Below the pieces are notes generated by a model. The model made no database searches. It was given only the letters and a program-made list of their open reading frames with translations, and had not been told where the DNA came from. 64,000 bases of DNA, taken from NCBI GenBank assembly GCA_963930775.1, contig OZ005705.1, positions 5,766,001 through 5,830,000 on the forward strand, in the 5' to 3' direction. How positions within the stretch are numbered: the stretch's first letter is position 1; every line of letters begins with the position of its first letter. Shown piece after piece: positions 45,136-56,343 of this stretch. Source of the DNA: Cliona cf. orientalis. Its lineage: Eukaryota; Porifera; Demospongiae; Clionaida; Clionaidae. The position numbers and the translations under genes are program-made.

Positions 45136-48100
45136 ATGGATGAACACAGAGTGAGAGTTGTACTAGGCAAGGGCCCGAGAGCGGAGGCTGTTCGTGAAAA
45201 GTTGAGAGTGCTACAGGGAGAGGGCAGATTTGACACACTCGGCGAAACAATCGAGTTTTTTTATAGAGCAGTGGGAGAGGTAAGCGTGTTAATATTATAA
45301 ATTAATACTGGTAGCTAGCTGTAGATACTATCGTGGCAGCTCCCTTGCTGCATAGACTGGGGCTGGGGTTGACTACAGTAGTGCGGGTGTGCTCTATTTA
45401 AAAAAAAGTCCAACAGTTGACTATCTGTATGGCCCAATGAGGTAGCCACGTGCACATAGCTACTATTCCATAAACAAAATAATTCTGTATCAAGTTTCAT
45501 CATAACTATGATAGGCTACGGACTCGAGTAAGTGATGCATCCTGCCAGACAGATCTGGAAGATGAGATTGATACACCAGCGAGGTTGCAATCCTCAATCA
45601 TAATCGAGTCGGCACACAATCCCATGTGGAATACTACGGATGCTCAGTAAATACATACTTCATGCTATGCTATCTTATTTTATTGCTTTGCAATGCTATA
45701 TAGCTATGTCGTCAGATCCTGAATTGTCTCACTTTGACCCTGACAAGGTATCTTCACTTGTTACCAGTCCTCCTCAAGACTATGGCCAATTACAATTACG
45801 ACCGATCCATAGCTCAACTCCTCATAGGAGGTACATTTCATATATCATATATATGATGCATGGCATTGGTTATGTATTACGTACACCTAGTGTGAGTATC
45901 ATTATACTAAGATTATAGTTGTCCGTGCGTGCGTGCGTCTGTACGAGCGGGAGGTGACCGGAAGCGATTTGACCCGAGCTAAAATGCCATTATTTCTAGG
46001 CATCGCTGGACTTGGGGCGATACAACAGATAGCCCACTGACACGGCTGGCTATGGCCCCAGCAGCGAGTAAAGTGAGCTGCTTCAAAAAACCGCCAGGGC
46101 AAAATTAGACTGAACTGTACCACTTACAATGGGGGCTGGGAGAATGCAAAGGGATGACACTCTGGAGCCGATGTTGCCCAAAGGTGCTTTCCAGAAGGAG
46201 GCGATTCTATTCTAAGCATCTTCTCTTCTGAGCCCTTGCGAGTGAAGCTGCAGACAACTAACGAATTTCTTGAGCTAGCTGATTGCAAAGTCACATGATC
46301 AACCAGGATGTACACGTGCGCTAGCTAGCTCATGCGCACGCGCACAATTATGTAGGTAAAGGTCGTCGACGTCACATGCACAATAATATGCAGCACAGAG
46401 ATAAAGGAGTGAGCGAGCGAAGCGAGCTCACTCCTTGTATAATATATTATTTTAACAGGCGTCCATTCACACAAGCTGTTGAGGATGAAGACCAAGATGT
46501 TAGTGTATTGTCAGATGGGCCTACAGAGATTGTTACGTGCATAAAGTAAGTACCTGTACTTATGTTGCATATGTCCCACATTACAAATTCACTATTATAA
46601 CTATTAGCAATGCTTATCTTGATGGTATGGACTGTCTTAGCGATGAAGAGGAGGTCATTATTCAAACCACTGTCAATGAGATGTACGAGAGTGATCAATC
46701 TAACCCCATGTTCAGCAGTGCTATTGACCCTTACACCCATGTAAAATAGGGAAATCTTGATGAAGAATTGTCGGCTATAACAGAAATTAAGTGTATTGCT
46801 AGTGCTGAGAAACTGAAAGAACTTCTTGGGACCAGCTGTCGTCAGCCTGGATGTTGTAAGATGCTACGTAGTGTGGAAGTCAAATCAACATGTGGATATG
46901 TGATAAAATTGGAGTGGTTGTGTGAGGTAATGCACAGGGGGTTCTGGTACTCTTCTTCAATTTATGCTGCTGGTATGTCTACCAACTACATAGTGGAGAC
47001 AGCTCTTGTCCTCTCGGGGATCAGTCACCACCAATTTCTTCGTTTTTGTCGTTTTGTAAATCTTACTCACACCTCGACTACATCATATGCACGTAATCAA
47101 CGATTGTATGCTGCCCCAGCCATACATCAAGAGTACATTAGGATGCGAGATTCCATCATTGATGACATTAAGCTTCAAGATGGCCTTATTCTTTGTGGTG
47201 ATGGAAGGATGGATTCTCCTGGGTTTTGTGCTACCAAGGCGACATACTCATTCATGGAGGAAGGAGGTAGTCACAGGGTAGTCAGTATGGAACATGGTGA
47301 CAAGCGGCAGGTACAAATTATCATGATTGTACATGTGTGTATATATACATGGTACATATTATACTCATGTAGGTCAATCTTCAGTCCACCAATCTAGAGG
47401 CCCACCTTTACACTCAAGGACTTCTGAGGCTCCTCGATATGGGGGTGAAAGTGACTGAAATTGTCACTGATGCCCATATTCAAATTGCTTCCCTTATGAG
47501 TATGTTTCAAGATTATTGTATGTGTGTACATGTACATGTGTGTGATAACACAATGGACGTCAAAGTTATTGGTACATAATATTATACATTTTCATTTCAG
47601 AAAAGTATCCCAGATTCACTTGTATCATTCATTCGCTGGATGTATGGCACAAAGCATGTAAATTGACATCCAAGCTAACTTTGGTAAGCATAGTGTGATA
47701 GTGAATATGTGTACATATCAGCAGGAATCAAATTATATTTTAAATAATGCTCACCATATTGCTGTTGAACATGATTTTTTCTGACTCTAAGTATGAAAGT
47801 GTGCCCTGCTCTCTTTCTATTTGTGCGTGATTACTCATACAGGCATCAAAGAAAAAACAGAACCGTACACTAGCTTGTTGGATTGCTGCCATTCGTAATC
47901 ACTTTTGGTATGTGTGCAGGGAATATCAAGGCAGTGAAGAAGAAAGACGGGTATGTTGATGTGTATGCGTATATAATATGATAATCATAAAAATTATATG
48001 CAGGTCCTTATACCCACAACCATGCATGCACTACTACAGCAATTGTGGGTAGGTGTAATGCACCTGTTTGCGGAAATCATCACTGGGCTGAAGGAAAATG

Positions 48101-48984
48101 TCAGCATGATCCGATGTCTGATCGACCCAGGAGATGGTAAACAATGGATAGAGCCGACATCCACAGCTGCAGAGACACTTCGTGATTTGGTCTTTGATTG
48201 CAAATGGTTAAACTCTCTATCATACTATGTGCACAACCGCCACACAGGAACTTTGGAGGTAAGAAATTTCAAATGTACATACTTGTAGTGTGAGTACATG
48301 TAACCATGATACCACCCTTCAGGCTTTTCACAACTTAATGACTTCCTATGCACCCAAGCGAATTGGGTACAAGCATGATGGATATGTAGCAAGAATGGAG
48401 GCTGCCTACATTGATCACAACTCCCATTTAGACCGTGAACAGATGACAACAAAGGATGGGAAGAAGGTGTTCTCTCGAAAGTGGAGTAAACGAAGTGCAA
48501 GGTGGCATGATGTACCTGTTCCCTCTCCAAAAACGTATCCATACTCGGCAGGCAAGTGATCAACTTACATGTGTACGTGTGTATGTGTACACTACTGTAA
48601 ATGGCCATGATCACCATGTAAGCACATGATGGAATAATTATCTAAACTAATAAGTTTAGGACTAGGTTGCATTTTAGTGGGCCAGTGTTATAGTAGAGAG
48701 GTTACACTGCATTGCATGCTCATAACGGTGGGTAATTTTTGGGGTGCTACTTTTTTGGAAGACTGATTATGTACCTTGCATTTTTTGCTTATACAAATGT
48801 AGATATCATAGCTAAATCACTCTATCGAAGATATGTGGACAGTTCAACAACACATGTAACTGGTGCAAGAAGCAAAGCAGCTAAGCTCTTATCGTCCAAC
48901 ATTGCAGCTCGTCCGGCTCCATCTACTGCTGAACTTGTCGAGCAACATGTATCCAGGAAAAAAATGAAAGCAGCTGAAATATAA
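45136..48984 (+). pseudogene. Kolobok DDE transposase gene with one in-frame stop
   Basis: Multi-exon. Firm exons: 45704-45830, 46459-46545, 46608-47311, a run from about 47374 to 47501, then to about 47685, to 47950, 48001-48259, 48323-48551 and 48803-48984; 5' exons (ATG 45103 or 45136; about 45556-45648) are less certain, and one junction did not resolve in phase. Catalytic-type motifs: CGDGRMDSPGF (first Asp), EIVTDAHIQIA (second Asp), and CIIHSLDVWHKA; the final acidic residue was not assigned. A Cys-rich segment precedes them (CRQPGCCKML). TAG at 46747-46749 breaks the frame between DPYTHVK and GNLDEELS, although both sides are clearly coding in the same frame, so this copy is probably inactive unless read through. 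The last intron uses a GC donor (GCAG|GCAAGT at 48551). The tail KSLYRRYVDSS is basic. Confidence 0.82.
46404..46436. repeat. Hairpin with loop GAGCGAAGCGA in a transposase intron
   Basis: AAGGAGTGAGC and its exact reverse complement flank the 11-nt loop; it may mark a small nested insertion. Confidence 0.65.
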
Positions 48985-49070
48985 AAATTGAACTCTATGC
49001 TGGTAAAGTTACAAGTGATAATTGTTGACAATTAAATTAATGTTTGTTGAATCAATTAGCACAATAGTAA

Positions 49071-50255
49071 TCAATAGGCGTCCCTATAACCTTGATAATT
49101 CCCATCTGGTTCAGGGTACCGGTCTCGAATTTGCCACTTTATACACGATGGAATTCTTTTACGGTTTTTATATCCAAGTTTACCCCAGAACCACAATATA
49201 TACTGCCGATATGCTGTATTGCGCATTTTTGCTGCCGTAAAGATTCGTGGCAAGTTCAGCCAATCTGCATTATTCATTAGGGCAACTTCGATTGTGTGTT
49301 CATCTAAAACGATCCTTTCAAATACACCATTCTCGTGATTCCTAGCATGATTATTGCAACAAAGTCGGTCTTGTGGATCTTCTTCCTCATGACATTTTCC
49401 ACACTTACACCATGACGGAGGAATTGTAGGTGCAGTTGGTCCTTCCATCCGTGCTATAGCAGATCGCCACAGGTGAGGGTATTGTTTTGCCAATCTAGTT
49501 ACTATGACCTGAACTTCATCAATAGTGTGACTCGTCATAAATTCCTATATAATGCAAAGAAAATAAAATATTTTACTCCTACATACCCCACCTACTCACT
49601 CCATTCATATTACACTGTATACACGGGTATTGCTATATATACACACCAATCTCTTCCTACCTTCACTTCATCTTCGATTTTGTTATTTTCATCGGACACT
49701 GTTGCACTTGCTCCTTTATCCACTCTCTTTATTGGATTTCGACATGACTCATCTTTACATTGACAGTGGTGTGGGTCGCAGGGCCTCATTTTCATGTGAC
49801 AGAAACAGTTCATTTCACAATTGTTAGTGCACACACACCAATCCTACACCAGATAAAGCAATTAGGTTTATATCTGTATGTACATGTGTACCTGCTCCTC
49901 ATCACCTGAAGATCTCCCACCTCCATATTCGTCTATGTTTACAGATGCCTGTTTGAAAGGAATGTGAATAAGTATTGTACATCTACTAGTGTATGTACGC
50001 TAGGCATCCATTGATACTTACTTCGACCATTTGATTCTTGCACCTCTGCTGACTGCACTTGCACCTAGTTGGATGACAGCTATGACTGCTAGCCTTGCAT
50101 GGACAGCGTCGAGTCTGGCATGTACTTCTAGAACTACAAGTGCAGAAGGGTAGGAGTGTGGTACCAGCAGCAGCTGACTCGGAATTGGACTCTGTGTCCA
50201 TCATTTCCAACACCTCTTCGTGCAATCCAATAACTAACGATTCATTCATCCCCAT
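49071..50255 (-). CDS. Transposon-borne CXC + P2X7 ballast-like zinc protein
   Basis: Four exons, 50022-50255, 49892-49948, 49661-49843 and 49071-49544, all phase 0; 315 aa from ATG 50255. An N-terminal CXC (tesmin/TSO1-like) cluster (CTCSSRSTCQTRRCPC, then CHPTRCKCSQQRCKN) is followed by a second one in exon 3 (CVCTNNCEMNCFCH, then CDPHHCQCKDESCRN). The C-terminal exon matches the cytosolic ballast domain of vertebrate P2X7: SWCKCGKC, RLCCNN, YRQYILWFWGKLG, then RIPSCIKWQIRDRYPEPDG and YQGY (P2X7: LPSCCRWRIRKEFPKSEG, YSGF). CXC domains bind DNA through zinc clusters, so this may be the element's DNA-binding partner of the transposase. It has no transmembrane segments, so it is not a channel. 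Confidence 0.85.
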
Positions 50256-50569
50256 ATCTTCCAATTCTAGGGTGTCAGTATAAGGCTACAGTCAAGAACA
50301 GGTACATTAATCACACCATGCACTATAGGTAGCACCTGTTTTTACATCACATTCTGCCATTCTGTAGGTTGTCCTCTCGCGATCGCTCGCGTGTTGACAT
50401 GAACAGCTGAAACTGACCACGCGGAATCCACTGCCACACCTCCAGCTAATTGATGCGCGTGTGATTATATGAACGCGGAACGCGAAATTATTGAACCGTT
50501 TGCCACGCCTTCGTTCATTTATCGCGTGGGCGCATGCGGCCTATCTGTATCCGGTCTAGTATAATTAGT

Positions 50570-50603
50570 AAGCAATCAGCCCTTATAGCGTGGCACAATG
50601 CCT
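50570..50603 (-). repeat. Right terminal inverted repeat of the Kolobok element
   Basis: Begins AAGCAATCAGCCC and ends CACAATGCCT just before TTAA (50604-50607). Confidence 0.9.
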
Positions 50604-50607
50604 TTAA

Positions 50608-52056
50608 ACATACTTGTACTAGCTGAACTCTATTTGCGATACTTGCACTAGGTGGGCACTCTTTCAAATAAGTTTTAGATTTCTGGGGGACTGGATTGGG
50701 GGCTGGGGGTGAACAATCCATAGTGGGCCCTTTATGAGACTACAGATAATGATATTCCGCACCCCCCCCCCCCCCCCCCCCCCCCCCAAAGTTGTTGGCC
50801 ATCACTTATATAGGTAAATTGCCGGTGTGTGGGTGATCATATAGAAGGCCAATGATAAGATGGGTCAACAAGACAGTTACAAGACCTGCTTGAGTCTTAT
50901 GTATTTAAGTACTATAGGGTAAGCACCCACGGGTGCTTAAACATAACTAACGATTTTGGCGTGCATGGGTGCTTACCCAGAATACATTTGCATACAAAGT
51001 CATGCTGCTTATATGAAATGTGCTTACCCGGTAGTGGGTGCACTCTACACCAATAGCATAATGGTAATGGGCCACCACATACTATTCTGGGGAAGTTCCT
51101 GATGAGAAACTAACACTCCTCAATGAATAGTGACCTTATAATTAATAACAAGAATCCACTTTAGATGTCTCCCGTAATCAATGATGCATGTACTCCCTGA
51201 ATGGGATTGAGTGGGACAAGGTATTTTTTTCTAACTACGAATGACTGGCATAATTAGCCTGAGAAAGGGGCTGTAGCTACTCATCTCCATAGAGATGGGC
51301 TGCACCCCCAAAATGAAGCATGCATGCATGCTTAACTAATGCCAAGCTAGACATGATCACACACACTATACTACATATAGCTATACTAGGGCCTGTAGTA
51401 GTTGGGCAAGCCTGAGAATAAATTGTACAATAGAATGTTTCGTGCTATATCCATAGAGCCATGCTGGGCATATCCCATAAAAATTTTATCAAGCGTAAAT
51501 AATAGGAGAGGAAGAGAGTGTCAAATGCGCTATACCCCGTGTAATATGTTTCGGCAAGTAATGTGACTTGCCGCCGTACGCACATGACTAGCCCTTGATT
51601 TTTCTTAGAACTGTCAAAAAATAGAGGTATTTTTCATGACCTTTATGCTAGAATCTTGATGAATGCTCGTTTTATATTGTGATCTGCTCGTGTTTTCAGT
51701 CGAAATCATGCTCATGTTAGCTTGCACTCAAGGCCATTCCCACAATGTACCATTTGAATTGAGCACTCTCATTGGTCAATTTTTGAATTCCTGGTGCATG
51801 ACTTTCCAAAAACATCTGATATGGAGTATATAGTGTGTTGGATACTCTCTTCCCCTCATCATTATTTACTCTTGCCATTATGTATGGTGCAATCCCAACA
51901 GTGCAGTATATGCCTTTTATGTGGGGCTCTCCCTGCTAAATTAAAATTGTAGCTGTTGGAGCACCTTCTGATAATTATTATTAACTATGTTCCATCATAT
52001 TATTTACAGATTTTATGATTGTATGAGACGCAATTGCCAAGTGAAACCTAATAATT
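50608..52056. other. Intergenic stretch with poly-C tract and small inverted repeats
   Basis: Holds a 26-C run (50762-50787). Short inverted copies of GGGTAAGCACCC / GGGTGCTTACCC lie around 50920-51035. The rest is AT-rich DNA upstream of the NLR start. No gene seen. Confidence 0.6.
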
Positions 52057-55000
52057 ATGGCGACAAATATTATAGATAGCATTAAAGAGAAATACCGTGA
52101 TAGTACATATCACGAAAGTCAGTGGTCATTAAAGGAAATAATTACACCAGATTTAGTGAGAAAACAGTATCTACCTGCTTGTCGCAAGAGGAAAAGACCG
52201 GCTGTAGAGTTAAGTCCATGTTCTTATCGTGATCTCTTTACAACACAAGATACAGAGAAGGCAATAAAAAAGATAGTCATTGAAGGAGAAGCTGGCTTTG
52301 GTAAAACTACTCTCTGTATATCAATCACTAGAGATTGGGCAACTGGAAAATTATTTCAGCAGTTTGAATTGCTTCTCATGTTACCAATTCATGAGAAAAA
52401 ACTTGCTTCAGTGGCTTCTATTGATACTTTATTCAGTCTAGTCTATGATGCTAATACCGCTGCCTTTATAATTGATTACCTAGAGAGACATGGAGAAAAG
52501 GTTTTAATTATCATAGATGGATGGGATGCAATGCCTTTTGCACCTGAGCAACAAAAGAAATGCGGTTTACATAATATTCTTTTTGGAGATCACTTTCCAG
52601 CCATTTCAGTCTTAGTTACCTCAAGACCATCCACTGCACTACGTACGCTCCGGTGCATTGATCAGTTCATTGAATTATGTGGTTTTAACAAAGAAACCAT
52701 TAAGTGGTGCATCCAATCTTATTTTCCTATCAAAAAGGAAGTTGCTGATAACCTCTTAGACCAATTTGAAAGTAATCCTCTCATTGAGAATGTGTGTAGT
52801 GTTCCCCTTAATTGTGCTATAATTTGTGACATGATAGATAGCAATGAGCAACTTACTGTTCCAAATACAATGACGGAACTATGTTACAATAATCTCATAC
52901 TACACATCATCAATAATGCTGTTGCTGAGAGCAACTCATTTGTGAATGTATCAAGTTTATCTGATCTTCCTGATGATCTAAAGTTGCTGTGGCAGTCTTT
53001 GTGTGAGATAGCCTTTCAAGCTATATTTCCAGCTGAAGATGAAATACAAGCTCATAGCATGAATATATCATCCTCCAATGTTGCAGATGATAGAATTTTT
53101 TATTTTGGATTGGTTAAGTCCGTATCAGAAGATGCTGAGGGTAAATTGACCTTCCATTTTTATCATCCAACCATTAAGTCGTATCTTGCTGCTCAGCACC
53201 TTGTGCAACAGCCGCGAGATGCACAGCTTAGTATTGTTCATTCATATGCAAGCTTGAGGCAGTTAACTATGGTATGGAGATATTTATTCGGTATTTATTT
53301 CAGGGAAATCAAAAGCATGAATGTTGATCGTGATTTCATCAAGTGGTGTATTCAGATATTAGCTGCAAGACATATTTCTAGTGGTGAAGGCTACAATTTA
53401 TGCCACTATTCATTTGAAGCCAAGAATAAAATCGTTAGCGATGAAGTATTTAAAGCTTTTACTACTATCAAACGCCAGTGTCCTGCAAATCTCTTACGAA
53501 TACATTTTGGTAGTCCTCGTACTGCACATGATTGTGCAGCTGTACTGTATTTCATTGCAAACATAGAGCAGAAAACTTCTATAGAGCTCAATTTTAATCA
53601 TTTCTTAGCAGAGAAACAACTCAGAGAGCTAGCACACATACTCAATAGCAAACAAAGTATAGTACAACTGAAAGCATTGCATTTAAGTGATAACCAGTTC
53701 AGTAGTGAAGTGATAATTGATTGTTTCATGAAGTTTGTATCAACTTTCAAGTTCATGGAAAAATTGTTTCTCCGTAACTGTCACATTGGACAGCCAGGAA
53801 TGGATGTTATCATAACCGTCATCATGTTAGCATCTCGAACTTTAAAAGTCTTGGATCTTTCCTATAATTCTGTTTCGTTGTATGGTTTAACAGATACTGT
53901 TTTATCCGGTGTTCTCTCAAACATTGAGATTATGTTTTTAAAAGGATCTATTGTTGAGCAGGAAGATACCAGTTGTTTAGCTAGCTTTTCTGAGGCTCTT
54001 TTATCTCATTGTAAGTATTTACGGCGACTTGATCTCTCTGCTAACAACTTTGGTGATCCTAGAAACCCAGCATTAGGCAGGATCATTTCTCAAATAGCTA
54101 GTATTTGTGAAAACTTTGATCTTATTTTGGATGGACAGTACATGTCTGAAGTGGAAAAGAAATTCATTGAAATTATGGAAGAATCCATTAAGAGAAAGGG
54201 AACGATAGATCATACTATTGCACATGGAGTAATTGTTGGTCCTGGACGCTCAGGAAAAAATTCACTAATGAATCGCTTGTTGGGTAAAGGTCCCCCTCCT
54301 CCTGGATTCCAATCTTGTAGCACAGGAGTGTTGGAGAATGTTCGTAAAGTTGAAGTGAAAAAGCTATGTACAGTATCTGCTGCTGTTAGTGGTGATGGAT
54401 TGCAGTGGAATGAATTGGAGTATGATGAAGAAGCTATTGAATTAATGATGACAACTGCAAGAAGTTGCCGTCCTAGGATTGAAGTCTTCAAGGAGGGTGG
54501 TGATAAACAATCAGCAGGTGTCAAAGAGGCAGACACATCTACAACTGAACTTGAACACACCAGCTTGAGTGAAACTACATGTCAAGCACTCACTACACCT
54601 CCAAAAAGACTAAAGGTAGTGAAGAATGTGAAAGGTGCTAGCATTAAATATAAATGCAAAAAGGAAATAAGTGAAAATTTGTTTGTGTACTCTTCAAATG
54701 TAGGACGTGCAGACATTTTTAAACGAGCACTACGTCTGCGACAAATGGATGGGCTTCGTGAGCAACTTGAATCATCCTGGTCTCTCTACCTTACTAATAC
54801 TGGTGGTCAAATCGAGTTTCAGGAACTTTTGCCTCTTCTTGTCAGTGGACCTTCAATATTCTTTATTACTTTTCCACTTAACAGAAATCTTAAAGATTAT
54901 TATTCTGTACAGTATCAGTATGAAGATGGTAGTATTCAAACGTACCCATCTCCCTCTACTCTATTGGATGAAATCCTTCAGACTCTTGCAACTATTTCAG

Positions 55001-56343
55001 CCTTAAACAGTGAACATTTGGAAAGTCAGAAATCATCAGAGTTTGTACCTAAGATTTTTTTTGTTGGTACACACAAAGACATGCTGCTGAAATCATCAAG
55101 AGAACAAATTATAGATGATATTGACAATACACTTCAAAATTGTATTCAGAAAACGTCCCTCTTTAACCAAGGCTCAATTGAATATGCCTGCCCAACAAAA
55201 CGGCTCATTTTCACTGTTGATAACTTTGCTGAAAGTGATGATGATTTTCAAAAGATTCGTTTTGCCATTCAGCTTATGGTTGAAAGATCCAAAGAATTTA
55301 CAGTACAATGTCCTTCCACCTGGCTAATTTTCAGTCTCATACTTCGAGCTAAGCATAAGTCTGTTCAAGTATTAACCTACAGTGAATGTTTCAAGATAGC
55401 ACAAAGTTGTGGCATATCAGGTTGCACTGAATTGAACAATGCACTATTCTTCATTCACACTAGATTGGGATTAGTACGATATTTTAGTGTGGATGGGCTT
55501 AATTCTCTTGTTATCCTTGATCCCCAGATTCTTTTTGATAAAATCACAGAGTTAATAATAAATACATTCATCCAGGAACGTGCAAAACCAAATGAGATTG
55601 AAGAATTTCAAAACAGAGGAATCTTATCTGTAGCAACTATTGAAAGACTTAGCCAACAATCTAACTCAAACTCACGAATCCCACTCGACTGGTTATTGAA
55701 ACTTCTTAATTATCTCAGAATAGCCGCTCACTTTAAGGATCGCACAGGAGACAAATATTTCTTTCCTTCTGTAGTTTGTCGTGCTCCAGAACAGCCATCA
55801 CTCACATCCTCTACTGCAAATTTTGACCCTTCTCTGTTGGTTGCATTTAAGAATGGTTTTTGCCCAAGAGGTGTTCCTGGAGCTCTAATTAAATATCTTA
55901 TGACCAATGAAATGAATTCACAATTGAAGTGGGAACTCCACCAAAGAAGAATTTTTAAGAATGAGGTTACTTTTGGTATCGAAACACTTGGTGACATTAT
56001 TCTCAAGATTCATCCAACTCATCTAGAAATTCAATTTGATCCCCAGTGTAAATGTAGTCAAAATGATTTAAAATTAACTTGTAGTGAAGCTTTTGCTCAA
56101 ATTAAGCAGGGTATGAAGACAGTGACTACTGAACAGAATTATTTCTTTGCATTTTATTGCACACAATTGGAATGTAACAGTCGTCCACACCCAGCTAAAA
56201 TAGAATGGCGTGGTAGCAGTCCATCTAAGTTGAAGTGTGATTGTATTCAAAGAAGAGGAGATTTACCAATGAATCATCAAGTATGGCTAAAACCTGCTAT
56301 GGAACAACTCAATGGTATGCAATATTTTCAGATTATGGTTTAA
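52057..56343 (+). CDS. NACHT-LRR-Roc-COR protein (NLR/ROCO fusion), large exon
   Basis: 1428 codons open in one exon. The NACHT NTPase lies at about residues 69-260: Walker A GEAGFGKTT (77-85), Walker B VLIIIDGWD (149-157), sensor VTSRPS. The helical region runs to about 480. Leucine-rich repeats span about 535-690 (LKALHLSDNQF, LKVLDLSYNSV, LRRLDLSANNF). The Roc-like GTPase has a P-loop GPGRSGKNS (728-736), switch II NTGGQ (914-918) and THKD (1005-1008). A roughly 165-residue insert sits before switch II. The COR domain covers about 1090-1400 (LGLVRYF, LVILDPQILFDKI, CPRGVPGAL), then LPMNHQVWL, a motif often seen just before a Death domain. A splice donor G|GTATGC at 56314/56315, 29 bp before the stop, is in phase with the Death exon at 57997, so the true protein may continue. 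Likely a cytosolic innate-immune sensor (inference). Confidence 0.9.
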   Translation: MATNIIDSIKEKYRDSTYHESQWSLKEIITPDLVRKQYLPACRKRKRPAVELSPCSYRDLFTTQDTEKAIKKIVIEGEAGFGKTTLCISITRDWATGKLFQQFELLLMLPIHEKKLASVASIDTLFSLVYDANTAAFIIDYLERHGEKVLIIIDGWDAMPFAPEQQKKCGLHNILFGDHFPAISVLVTSRPSTALRTLRCIDQFIELCGFNKETIKWCIQSYFPIKKEVADNLLDQFESNPLIENVCSVPLNCAIICDMIDSNEQLTVPNTMTELCYNNLILHIINNAVAESNSFVNVSSLSDLPDDLKLLWQSLCEIAFQAIFPAEDEIQAHSMNISSSNVADDRIFYFGLVKSVSEDAEGKLTFHFYHPTIKSYLAAQHLVQQPRDAQLSIVHSYASLRQLTMVWRYLFGIYFREIKSMNVDRDFIKWCIQILAARHISSGEGYNLCHYSFEAKNKIVSDEVFKAFTTIKRQCPANLLRIHFGSPRTAHDCAAVLYFIANIEQKTSIELNFNHFLAEKQLRELAHILNSKQSIVQLKALHLSDNQFSSEVIIDCFMKFVSTFKFMEKLFLRNCHIGQPGMDVIITVIMLASRTLKVLDLSYNSVSLYGLTDTVLSGVLSNIEIMFLKGSIVEQEDTSCLASFSEALLSHCKYLRRLDLSANNFGDPRNPALGRIISQIASICENFDLILDGQYMSEVEKKFIEIMEESIKRKGTIDHTIAHGVIVGPGRSGKNSLMNRLLGKGPPPPGFQSCSTGVLENVRKVEVKKLCTVSAAVSGDGLQWNELEYDEEAIELMMTTARSCRPRIEVFKEGGDKQSAGVKEADTSTTELEHTSLSETTCQALTTPPKRLKVVKNVKGASIKYKCKKEISENLFVYSSNVGRADIFKRALRLRQMDGLREQLESSWSLYLTNTGGQIEFQELLPLLVSGPSIFFITFPLNRNLKDYYSVQYQYEDGSIQTYPSPSTLLDEILQTLATISALNSEHLESQKSSEFVPKIFFVGTHKDMLLKSSREQIIDDIDNTLQNCIQKTSLFNQGSIEYACPTKRLIFTVDNFAESDDDFQKIRFAIQLMVERSKEFTVQCPSTWLIFSLILRAKHKSVQVLTYSECFKIAQSCGISGCTELNNALFFIHTRLGLVRYFSVDGLNSLVILDPQILFDKITELIINTFIQERAKPNEIEEFQNRGILSVATIERLSQQSNSNSRIPLDWLLKLLNYLRIAAHFKDRTGDKYFFPSVVCRAPEQPSLTSSTANFDPSLLVAFKNGFCPRGVPGALIKYLMTNEMNSQLKWELHQRRIFKNEVTFGIETLGDIILKIHPTHLEIQFDPQCKCSQNDLKLTCSEAFAQIKQGMKTVTTEQNYFFAFYCTQLECNSRPHPAKIEWRGSSPSKLKCDCIQRRGDLPMNHQVWLKPAMEQLNGMQYFQIMV

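Larger units (their letters stand above)
44935..50603. mobile_element. Complete Kolobok-type DNA transposon
   Basis: TTAA target duplications at 44931-44934 and 50604-50607 flank the element exactly. Its ends, AGGCATTGTG (44935) and CACAATGCCT (to 50603), belong to imperfect terminal inverted repeats of about 34 bp. TTAA duplication and a 5'-RRG end (AGG) are the defining marks of the Kolobok superfamily. Inside are two convergent genes: a DDE transposase (plus) and a CXC/P2X7-type zinc protein (minus), with 86 bp between their stops. Length 5,669 bp. Confidence 0.92.

Noticed and set aside
49071-49544. P2X receptor gene
   Set aside because: Only the ballast-like domain is present; no transmembrane helices or P2X ectodomain, and it lies within transposon ends.
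54210-54560. Minus-strand open frame of 116 codons
   Set aside because: Antisense shadow within the NACHT-LRR-Roc-COR exon.
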